From contig JAMCSM010000113.1 in assembly GCA_023380915.1 (NCBI GenBank), positions 1-8,264 of the forward strand: a stretch of DNA of 8,264 nucleotides. Reading direction: 5' to 3'. Position numbers and translations under genes: made by a program. Below, piece after piece: positions 1 to 5,843 of this stretch. The notes under the pieces were generated by a model. That model was given only the letters and a program-made list of their open reading frames with translations. It was not told the origin of the DNA and ran no database searches. The stretch comes from Actinomycetota bacterium. GTDB lineage: Bacteria > Actinomycetota > Humimicrobiia > Humimicrobiales > Humimicrobiaceae. Position 1 is the stretch's first letter, and each line of letters opens with the position of its first letter.

Positions 1-536
1 GCAGCTGCATTATTAAAAATGGTGAAAACATTATCTGTCCGGCTGAAGTAAAAGAACTTGATTATGAGGTAGAGTTAGCTGTAATCATAGGCCATAAGTT
101 GAAAAATATTCCTGCCTCAAAGATTCATGACTTTATTTATGGATATACAATAATAAATGACATCACGGCAAGGGATATACAGAAAAATGAAAACCAGTGG
201 TTTCGTTCTAAAAGTTTTGATACATTCGGTCCCATAGGACCTGTTATTGTTAAAAAAGATCAAGTTCCGGATCCTCAAAATTTACGACTGAAATCATATG
301 TAAATAATGAATTAAGGCAGAATTCCAATACAGGTGAAATGATATTTAAAGTTTTTGATTTAATTTCATACATTTCAGCATCAATTACATTAAATGAAGG
401 TGACCTGATTGCAACCGGAACTCCTGCCGGAGTCGGTGTTTTTGCAAAAGGGAAAAAGTTCTTAAAACCCGGAGATATGGTAACCTGTGAAATAGAGAAA
501 ATCGGTATGCTTGTAAACAGAGTCGCAGAACAATGA
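1..536 (+). CDS. Fumarylacetoacetate hydrolase (FAH) family protein, 5'-truncated by the window edge
   Basis: The frame is open from base 3 and gives 177 residues. The TTG at 99 is internal, because family sequence lies upstream of it. FAH-fold enzymes (acylpyruvases, fumarylpyruvate hydrolases, 2-hydroxyhepta-2,4-diene-1,7-dioate isomerases/hydrolases) cut or isomerise beta-diketo acids using a divalent metal. The signature is clear. DYEVELAVIIG (window residues 20-30) supplies the two metal-binding Glu (22 and 24), and NDITARD (52-58) supplies the metal Asp (53). These are followed by QWFRSKSFDTFGPIGP and a C-terminal GDLIATGTPAGVG loop. The domain is complete from the metal motif to the stop; only the N-terminal part (by family size probably 50-100 residues) lies outside. 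It overlaps the LysE gene by four bases (ATGA), so the two are probably co-translated. The family is certain. The exact substrate cannot be read from the sequence, and the general acylpyruvase/ureidoglycolate-lyase-like annotation is the safest. Confidence 0.93.
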   Translation, partial: SCIIKNGENIICPAEVKELDYEVELAVIIGHKLKNIPASKIHDFIYGYTIINDITARDIQKNENQWFRSKSFDTFGPIGPVIVKKDQVPDPQNLRLKSYVNNELRQNSNTGEMIFKVFDLISYISASITLNEGDLIATGTPAGVGVFAKGKKFLKPGDMVTCEIEKIGMLVNRVAEQ

Positions 537-1183
537 ATGAAATTATTCAGATTTTTTTTGGATCGCTGGTCGTTGCATTTTCAGGTGCACTGGTGCCGGG
601 ACCAATGTTTACTCTTGTGGTCACGAGCGCTGCCAGAAAGGGTTTTCGAACATCATTATTTATAGTTATAGGCCATGCAATTTTGGAACTGGCAGTTGTG
701 ATTAGTTTTTACCTTGGAGTATTGAAATATTTAAACAAACCCACTATTTTAAATATAATAAGCCTGCTTGGCGGAATTTTCTTACTCTTCATGGGTATAA
801 ACATCCTTATATCGATTTTCCGTAAAAAAATAAAACTGGACCTTGATCCCGATATTCAAAAAGGCAGCTTATCGCGGAAAAGTTCGATTGCAACAGCTGG
901 AAACGGTATTTTGATAAGTCTTGCAAACCCTTACTGGTATATCTGGTGGTTGAGTATCGGTGCAGCATTTATGCTAAAAAGTGTTAAATTTAACATTACA
1001 GGCATCAGTACTTTTTATATCGGCCATATCAGCGCAGACTTTATATGGTATCTCTTTATAGGGTTTATCGTAAGTACGGGTAGAAGATTTTTAAGCCAGA
1101 AAGTTTATGTCTGGGTTTTAATTGCGTGCAGTTTGTTTTTATTTTATCTGGGAATTAAATTTATTCTTGATTTTTTTATTTAA
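533..1183 (+). CDS. LysE family translocator (amino-acid or small-metabolite exporter)
   Basis: 216 residues, the normal size for LysE/RhtB exporters, which use the proton gradient to expel amino acids or related small molecules across the inner membrane. The family signature VPGPMFTLVV lies at residues 21-30 at the end of the first membrane helix. A Gly-His-x3-Glu motif (47-52) is in helix 2, and an ANPYWYIWW segment (131-139) carries the conserved Asn-Pro of the second half. About six hydrophobic segments are visible (about 4-28, 40-65, 72-95, 122-148, 155-182, 190-215), with a Lys/Asp/Ser loop near 97-118. The ATG overlaps the stop of the FAH-family gene (ATGA) and no strong SD is seen, which suggests translational coupling. 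The exported compound is unknown; the pairing hints at a product or analogue of the hydrolase substrate, but this is inference. Its stop overlaps the stop of the small gene on the other strand by four bases. Confidence 0.93.
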   Translation: MNEIIQIFFGSLVVAFSGALVPGPMFTLVVTSAARKGFRTSLFIVIGHAILELAVVISFYLGVLKYLNKPTILNIISLLGGIFLLFMGINILISIFRKKIKLDLDPDIQKGSLSRKSSIATAGNGILISLANPYWYIWWLSIGAAFMLKSVKFNITGISTFYIGHISADFIWYLFIGFIVSTGRRFLSQKVYVWVLIACSLFLFYLGIKFILDFFI

Positions 1184-1386
1184 TTGCCCAGCTTATCCAT
1201 TACTTCTTTAGTAATACACGCAACTAGTTTTTTTATGTATTCCTCATTATTGCCGCAGGTACATCTAGCTCTTTCACAACTATAACAGCCGCTTATATTG
1301 CTTGTCGCATCAGGCGGTTCTTTTTGCATTATTCCTGATTCTGAATACCTATCGCTTTTGTTGTCTGCATAATTTGTCATTGTCAT
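1180..1386 (-). CDS. Small Cys-rich protein with C-terminal amphipathic helix (hypothetical)
   Basis: 68 residues; I do not recognise a named family. The N-terminal half is polar and probably disordered. Residues 34-44 hold a C-x2-C-x4-C-x-C cluster (Cys 34, 37, 42, 44) that could bind zinc or an Fe-S cluster. The C-terminus from about Glu48 to Leu66 (NEEYIKKLVACITKEVMDKL) is a strongly amphipathic helix with hydrophobic residues at i, i+3/4, i+7. It looks like the short encapsulation peptides that target proteins to bacterial microcompartments, but no shell gene is in the window. The gene is convergent with lysE and divergent from the cupin gene. The start is uncertain: ATG at 1386 and ATG at 1380 both lack an SD, and an internal ATG at 1329 (49 residues) has AGGA too close upstream. 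That the ORF is real is an inference from its structured composition and its tight fit after lysE. Confidence 0.6.
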   Translation of the reverse strand: MTMTNYADNKSDRYSESGIMQKEPPDATSNISGCYSCERARCTCGNNEEYIKKLVACITKEVMDKLGN

Positions 1387-1427
1387 ATATAACCAGCTAA
1401 ACTTTAAACTCCGGGTTTCTAAAAATA

Positions 1428-1440
1428 TCTTTACTAAAGA
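1428..1440. promoter_or_regulatory. 13-bp palindrome in the divergent intergenic region
   Basis: TCTTTA-C-TAAAGA is a perfect inverted repeat with 6-base arms. It lies between the small Cys-rich gene (minus) and the cupin gene (plus). A TATAAT on the minus strand (1448-1453) would place a start of transcription near its edge, so it could be an operator. Short palindromes like this occur by chance in AT-rich DNA, so support is weak. Confidence 0.2.
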
Positions 1441-1554
1441 CTTCCTTATTATAACAATTTTTTTTATTTTTTATAAGAACTACTTCCCAGCCCTGCAGAG
1501 ATATTATAACATTATTAAACAACCTAATTATATTATTGAAAGAAAGAAGGCAAA

Positions 1555-1905
1555 ATGGACCGAAAAAAAAGTTTTAGTCTGGAAGAAATTCCCAAAAAAA
1601 TATTTGAAGACAGATGGGTAAAGTTTGCATTTGGTCCCCAGGGCTTAATAGATTCAAAAAATCTTAATCTTGGAGTTGTAAATTTTAACCCCGGCAGACC
1701 ATCACTGGTTCATGCGCATGATGTCGAAGAAGCTCTTTTTGTCCTTTCAGGCAAAGGAAAGATGCAAATATCGGATGATTTAGTCGAGATCAAAGAAAAT
1801 GATTTTGTTTATATTCCCGAGAATACCGACCACTCCATAATTACAGAAAAGGACAGCCTGCAGATATTATTTATTTTTGGTGGGAAAATATTTATAAATA
1901 AATAA
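1555..1905 (+). CDS. Single-domain cupin_2 protein
   Basis: 116 residues, the typical size for a stand-alone cupin, a small cytosolic beta-barrel that usually binds one metal ion. Motif 1 is PGRPSLVHAHDVEEALFVLSGKG (47-68 region), with His53, His55 and Glu59 as likely ligands. Motif 2 is NDFVYIPENTDHS (82-94), with His93 as the fourth ligand. The metal site is therefore complete, and the protein could be an enzyme (isomerase, dioxygenase, decarboxylase) or a ligand sensor. No DNA-binding domain is attached. The ATG is preceded by AGAAGG (1545-1550) four bases away, a short-spaced but plausible SD. It stands alone, divergent from the small Cys-rich gene and convergent with the M23 gene. The substrate cannot be predicted. 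Confidence 0.9.
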   Translation: MDRKKSFSLEEIPKKIFEDRWVKFAFGPQGLIDSKNLNLGVVNFNPGRPSLVHAHDVEEALFVLSGKGKMQISDDLVEIKENDFVYIPENTDHSIITEKDSLQILFIFGGKIFINK

Positions 1906-1975
1906 AAAAGTAAAAAAACAATAGGGAATTCTAAAACAATACTTGAGATTAAAAAATTCACTTATTGAAAATTTG

Positions 1976-2926
1976 TCAGGGCAGGTAATCCCTGGGGTTA
2001 ACATGCGCATCATTCAATATTACTTCATAATGCAGGTGAGGACCGGTCGTATAGCCTGTATTTCCTGATTTTGCTATCAGCTCACCCTTTTTGACTTCCT
2101 GGCCGACTTTCACATCAATTTCGCTAAGATGGGCATAAACAGTAGTGAACCCGAATCCATGAGAAATAATAATTTCATTTCCGAAACCCTGGTTCCTTGC
2201 AGCAAAAATTATAACTCCGCTTGCAGATGCCTTAACAGGAGTGCCTACACCGGTAGCTATATCCAATCCCTCATGTATATGTGTAGAACCTCTTTTTTCG
2301 TCAAATACCCCGCTTATAACTCCATTTGTAGGCCATATTGAAGGCGTGTGATCCATCAAATATATATGATCTTCCATATGCTTTTTATCCTGGGAAAGTT
2401 TTTCAGCAATATCAGGTGCCTTTGCAATCAAATCATCGATTATGGAATTTATATTGTCCAGGCTTTCTGATTCATCAAATTCATAATAAAAAATTTCGTC
2501 AGGATTATTCTGTATGTCGATATTTGCATTTAAGTCGTTTGAATATAGTGTGACCTGTTCCTTGAAACCTCCCTGGCTCGTAATATCCCTTACCATTTTA
2601 TCAAGATTTTCCACCTGTCCCAGGTAATCTTCGAGAATTTTGGTCTTTGCTTTTATCTCGTTTGATTTCTCTTCAAGATTTGCAACCTCAACTTCTTTAT
2701 AATTTATTTTTTCCTTCATCCTTTCAAGTTCTACAATCTTATTTTCAAGCTGATGCCCGGTTATATAAGAATTGGAAACAAGAATTGTTATTGAAATTAT
2801 TACTATTCCAATGAAGATAAAAACAAAGCGCAGTACGTTGTGATGAATTCTTAATTTTTTAATTTTTGAATCGGTACCCGATAAAACCAGTACCGTAAAA
2901 TATTTATCCTTATTACTTAACGTCAT
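1976..2926 (-). CDS. M23 family metallopeptidase, membrane-anchored with coiled coil
   Basis: 316 residues. M23 (LytM/lysostaphin-like) enzymes are zinc endopeptidases that cut peptidoglycan cross-bridges; degenerate members activate amidases. Order: short cytoplasmic N-terminus (1-31, with the KYFTVLVLSG..SKIKKLRI pattern common in this subgroup), one membrane helix (about 32-52), coiled coil (about 57-118), an acidic linker (about 130-185), then the M23 domain (about 198-316). The active site is complete: zinc ligands His218 and Asp222 (in HEGLD) and His299, with His266 (YAH) and His297 of the HLH motif as catalytic histidines. It should therefore be an active hydrolase facing outward. No SD precedes the ATG, but the N-terminus fits the family. 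It lies 82 bases after the lipoprotein gene on the same strand and has its own promoter candidate at 2985-3012. Confidence 0.95.
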   Translation of the reverse strand: MTLSNKDKYFTVLVLSGTDSKIKKLRIHHNVLRFVFIFIGIVIISITILVSNSYITGHQLENKIVELERMKEKINYKEVEVANLEEKSNEIKAKTKILEDYLGQVENLDKMVRDITSQGGFKEQVTLYSNDLNANIDIQNNPDEIFYYEFDESESLDNINSIIDDLIAKAPDIAEKLSQDKKHMEDHIYLMDHTPSIWPTNGVISGVFDEKRGSTHIHEGLDIATGVGTPVKASASGVIIFAARNQGFGNEIIISHGFGFTTVYAHLSEIDVKVGQEVKKGELIAKSGNTGYTTGPHLHYEVILNDAHVNPRDYLP

Positions 2927-2984
2927 AACGAAACTAATGTCTTAAACACAAATGTAAAAATAAAATGGTAATGATGTGTAAATT

Positions 2985-3012
2985 ATTATAACCTAAAAAT
3001 ATTTTAAATCAA
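2985..3012 (-). promoter_or_regulatory. Candidate sigma70 promoter for the M23 gene
   Basis: Reading the minus strand, TTGATT (3012-3007) and a perfect TATAAT (2990-2985) are separated by 16 bases. The -35 box overlaps the stop codon of the upstream lipoprotein gene. Transcription would start near 2978, giving a leader of about 50 bases before the ATG at 2926. This would let the peptidase be expressed apart from the genes upstream. Confidence 0.5.
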
Positions 3013-4640
3013 CCCTGCAATAATTCACTTATTGCACTGTCCATTTTTAAAGAGTTCATAAAACTGCTGTATGGTATATGTACTTCTACAATCCCCCATG
3101 CATAAGGTTCTACCTGATATGGATCAAACATTATAACAAGGGCATTCCTGGTAAGGAGAAAAGTTTTGAAGTTATTGATATCAGGGCCTGCCCCCTCATA
3201 GATCCATTTATCATCCGAACCTCCTCCTCCAATCTCCTGATTTTGTTTTTTAATATCCTGTATGCAAAAATCCGATATAAATTTCAGATAATCAAAATTT
3301 TCCTTAAACAAATCCTTAAGTTCAAGTTTTTTCTTACCTGCAACGTCAAAATTGTATGATGCTGTAATGGTATTGCCGTGAGCTCCGCCTGTGTATGAAT
3401 AATATTCAAAAAGTATGCTGAATACTTTGCTGTTAACAATTGGTATCGAATAATCTATATCGAGTTCATTAATATAAGAAGGTATTCCGGAAGTATCTTC
3501 TGAAGTGTCTGAAAAACTATCCTGTGAAATATCAGTGGTAGTATTATCCAGTGAAGTATCTGTAGAAGTACTCTGCGAAGTATCGGCTGTAGTCGCATTC
3601 ATAGACTCCATATCCTTTTTAAAGCTTTCAACACCATCATTTACAATCTGAAACAGGTCTTTATTTGCAAGTTTTTCGGTATTTTCATCATTTACAAACT
3701 TCAACTGCGGATAATTGCCATTTATTGCATAGTTCAAATCAGTACTATTCTCAGAAATAATGTTATTTTGAAATACAATTTTTTTATTTAGTAAATTATT
3801 CCGATCCGGAGTTCCAAAATTAATGCTGTCGACTATGAATTGCGACACATCATACCACTCCTGGGCCTGTACTGATGCTTTCCTGTTTATCAATGAATCA
3901 TAAAAAGCCTGCTGTTTTGTTAAATCCCAAACTTTGAAATTTCCACAATTTTCATTGTCAATTTTAAAATATTCCGGAATGCTGTCTTTAATCTTATCCG
4001 TCAATCCCTTTACATTAATTGTTACCTGAAAATCATTCTTGTAAAAAATTATAATTCTTTCAAAAGTCACATCACAGGCATCATACCTTCCAAGAACCAA
4101 AAAATCTTTTGCATAAGTTTCACCGATTTTTATCACTTTTTTGGAGAGCTCAAATGGAAAATCGATACTTTCGCCAAATTCTCCTTTTGCCAATTCACTC
4201 TGATCTTTTAATGCCGTTTCTTTGTCATACCCCCGGGTTTGTTCCTTGATATCTTCTATTTTTATTTTCTTGATGCTTAACAGCATTGCATTTTTATCTG
4301 CTGCCATCCATGGCGTAGTTGAAAATACGATATTTTTACCAGGATAGCTCAAATTGAATCCTAAATCATTATCAAAAAATAATGCACCGTTTGCAGTTTG
4401 ACTTTGAGTTTCCTGCTGGGTTGATTGTGCAGTTTTGTTTTGAGCTGAAGTATTTGCAGTGCCGCTTGATTCCGGTTCACTTGCAGTTTGCTGATTATTT
4501 TGCCCCTGATTTGGAATGCTGATAGTTTTATTCACAACTGAATTTATAATACCGCATCCAGACAGCAGTGAAATTGTAAATGCTAAAACCAAAATTAAAA
4601 TAATTACAGATCCCAATTTATGATTTAGTTGATAGTGCAA
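3009..4640 (-). CDS. DUF3298/RsiV-like lipoprotein with DUF4163-like region
   Basis: 543 residues from a TTG start at 4640. GGGAGG (4652-4647) lies exactly six bases upstream, whereas the ATG at 4664 has no SD and would add eight residues. The TTG start gives a clean lipoprotein signal: short basic N-terminus, hydrophobic core (11-26) and lipobox LSGC with Cys29. Next come a Gln/Ser/Thr/Asn-rich linker (about 42-84) and an unassigned alpha/beta region (about 86-275) that I do not recognise. A DUF4163-like stretch follows (about 290-345), then a Thr/Ser/Asp-rich insert (about 352-385), and a DUF3298 domain (about 400-535) with the hallmark YYSYTGGAHG and the FDPYQVEPYAWG motif. DUF4163-DUF3298 pairs form the extracytoplasmic part of the anti-sigma factor RsiV, which binds lysozyme, but no sigma or anti-sigma domain is present here. 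A surface lysozyme-binding or sensing lipoprotein is a fair guess. It follows the steroid-reductase-like gene by 39 bases. Confidence 0.88.
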   Translation of the reverse strand: MHYQLNHKLGSVIILILVLAFTISLLSGCGIINSVVNKTISIPNQGQNNQQTASEPESSGTANTSAQNKTAQSTQQETQSQTANGALFFDNDLGFNLSYPGKNIVFSTTPWMAADKNAMLLSIKKIKIEDIKEQTRGYDKETALKDQSELAKGEFGESIDFPFELSKKVIKIGETYAKDFLVLGRYDACDVTFERIIIFYKNDFQVTINVKGLTDKIKDSIPEYFKIDNENCGNFKVWDLTKQQAFYDSLINRKASVQAQEWYDVSQFIVDSINFGTPDRNNLLNKKIVFQNNIISENSTDLNYAINGNYPQLKFVNDENTEKLANKDLFQIVNDGVESFKKDMESMNATTADTSQSTSTDTSLDNTTTDISQDSFSDTSEDTSGIPSYINELDIDYSIPIVNSKVFSILFEYYSYTGGAHGNTITASYNFDVAGKKKLELKDLFKENFDYLKFISDFCIQDIKKQNQEIGGGGSDDKWIYEGAGPDINNFKTFLLTRNALVIMFDPYQVEPYAWGIVEVHIPYSSFMNSLKMDSAISELLQG

Positions 4641-4652
4641 TAACTGCCTCCC
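4641..4652 (-). promoter_or_regulatory. Shine-Dalgarno site that selects the TTG start of the lipoprotein
   Basis: GGGAGG at 4652-4647 on the minus strand is the strongest ribosome binding site in the window and sits six bases before TTG at 4640. The upstream in-frame ATG at 4664 is preceded only by AT-rich sequence. The signal peptide is also more typical from the TTG. Confidence 0.75.
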
Positions 4653-4679
4653 TCGAGTTTTCATAAGATTAAGAAATAT

Positions 4680-5441
4680 TTAATAAACAAAAGGTATCAA
4701 AACTTTACGATTCTTCGGGTAATCAGGGAAATTGCTTAAATACCATTTATGATTTGATAATGCTCTTGGTGCAAGGTTTGCTATAGTAAAAATCGCAAAA
4801 GCAAGCCCCGGCAATGACCAGGTAAGCACTGCCCATCCAATCCATTCAAGAATTTCGCCAAAATAATTCGGGCTTGATACATATTTATAAAATCCGCCAT
4901 ATGGAATTTTGTATATAAACTCTCCCGACTTCCTGAGCTGCCTGAGTTTATGATCAGAATAAATATTAATAATATATCCGGTCACAAAAATCGTAGCCCC
5001 TGTTATAAATCTAACCCCCCTGAACCAGCTGACGGGATAAGGATGCGAAAAAAAGAATAAAAATCTGCCGTTCAAATAACCATTTAATGAATTAAACAGA
5101 ATCGAAAACAAAATAATAATGACTGGAAAAGTCTTATTTCTAGTTTTCATTAATAATGGATAAACAAATGTCCTATGAATGTAATGAATCATCCATATCG
5201 CCAGAAATGCAGTTGCCACTATATCTCTTGTCCTGTTGCCTGTTAAAAAACAGATAAGAATGACCAGAACCGCCGGAAGTTCCATTAGAATCCATGCAAA
5301 TTTTGCATTGATTCTTATGCCCCAATTTTTATTTGTAAAACGACCATATGGAGCTGGCAGAAAGAACAGCAATATAAATATTAAAATGGAGACAAAAAAA
5401 AGGGATATTAATAAAATGCTGTAAATAAATTTTTCATTCAT
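4680..5441 (-). CDS. Steroid 5-alpha-reductase (SRD5A) family membrane enzyme
   Basis: 253 residues, matching the size of eukaryotic SRD5A1/2 (about 255). These integral membrane enzymes use NADPH to reduce the delta-4 double bond of 3-oxo-steroids or related enones; relatives act on polyprenols or enoyl-CoA. About seven membrane segments are visible. Key residues recalled from human SRD5A2 have matches: the substrate Glu in ELPA (Glu54), Tyr87 and Arg90 in HYIHRTFVY, and the NADPH-binding set Asn159, Asp163, Arg167/Arg170, Asn192 and Glu196 in SPNYFGEILEW, Arg226, His231 and Tyr234. The C-terminus ends in FPDYPKNRKVLIPFVY, nearly the animal pattern. The common bacterial DUF1295 and ICMT relatives are less similar. 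The ATG has no SD. The gene is first of a minus-strand run with the DUF3298 lipoprotein and the M23 peptidase. Family membership is firm; a steroid as the natural substrate is not established, and a membrane isoprenoid or hopanoid-type enone is possible. Confidence 0.92.
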   Translation of the reverse strand: MNEKFIYSILLISLFFVSILIFILLFFLPAPYGRFTNKNWGIRINAKFAWILMELPAVLVILICFLTGNRTRDIVATAFLAIWMIHYIHRTFVYPLLMKTRNKTFPVIIILFSILFNSLNGYLNGRFLFFFSHPYPVSWFRGVRFITGATIFVTGYIINIYSDHKLRQLRKSGEFIYKIPYGGFYKYVSSPNYFGEILEWIGWAVLTWSLPGLAFAIFTIANLAPRALSNHKWYLSNFPDYPKNRKVLIPFVY

Positions 5442-5470
5442 AAGATTATAAAATCAATAAGATTACAAAA
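5441..5470. repeat. Near-perfect 13-bp direct repeat upstream of the SRD5A-like gene
   Basis: TAAGATTATAAAA (5441-5453) and TAAGATTACAAAA (5458-5470) differ at one base and are 17 bases apart. On the minus strand they read as TAATCTTA next to the start codon of the SRD5A-like gene. They could be a repressor or translation-control site, or chance in AT-rich DNA. Confidence 0.25.
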
Positions 5471-5843
5471 CCTTTAAATCAGAATTCAGGATATTAATCT
5501 TAATTATTGGAATTTAATAATAAGCATTACAATATGCAAACAAATTATAATATAATTTAATCAAACCAACAATTAAAATGATATATAAGTTCATTTTTTT
5601 AATTGACTTAACTTTATCTTTTCTTTTATAAAAAAATAAGTCCTGATTGAAATAACATAAAAAAACATAGAATTTAGAATTTAAAAAATAAAATAGTTTA
5701 CAAATCCCGGATAAAAAAATAATATATTCTAATAACTAATTTTTTTATGATTTATTTTTATTATTTTTTAAATTCAAATTTATTATTCGAGCGGGTTCAT
5801 TATAGAAATAAACTATCATCAAAATAATTGAATATCAGAAATA
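5442..5843. other. AT-rich divergent intergenic region (402 bases)
   Basis: This stretch separates the minus-strand SRD5A-like gene from the plus-strand TPM gene. It is very AT-rich with homopolymer runs and holds no convincing gene. It contains the direct repeat at 5441-5470 and two plus-strand promoter candidates: TTACAA-18-TATAAT at 5527-5556, and a better one at 5603-5632. No clear minus-strand promoter was found. A 26-codon ORF at 5747-5827 has no SD and is probably chance. Confidence 0.7.
5603..5632 (+). promoter_or_regulatory. Candidate sigma70 promoter for the TPM gene
   Basis: TTGACT (5603-5608) and TATAAA (5627-5632) are 18 bases apart, each matching five of six consensus bases. 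Transcription from here would give a leader of about 200 bases before the ATG at 5844. In such AT-rich DNA a chance -10 is easy to find; the TTGACT box is what makes this one stand out. Confidence 0.4.

Noticed and set aside
99..536. TTG at 99 as the true start of the FAH-family gene
   Set aside because: The open frame upstream encodes the essential DYEVELAVIIG metal motif, so the gene begins before the window.
1906..1975. Possible bidirectional terminator between the convergent cupin and M23 genes
   Set aside because: Only a 5-bp AATTC-type stem with a large loop can be drawn, with no G-C-rich stem; nothing supportable.
2129..2553. Two plus-strand ORFs (2129-2341 and 2338-2553) antisense to the M23 gene
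   Set aside because: The minus-strand M23 protein is complete with all active-site residues; these are antisense shadows without motifs.
5747..5827. 26-codon ORF (MIYFYYFLNS...) in the intergenic region before the TPM gene
   Set aside because: It has no SD, its codons simply reflect the AT-rich base composition, and it has no recognisable signal or motif; chance is the simplest explanation.
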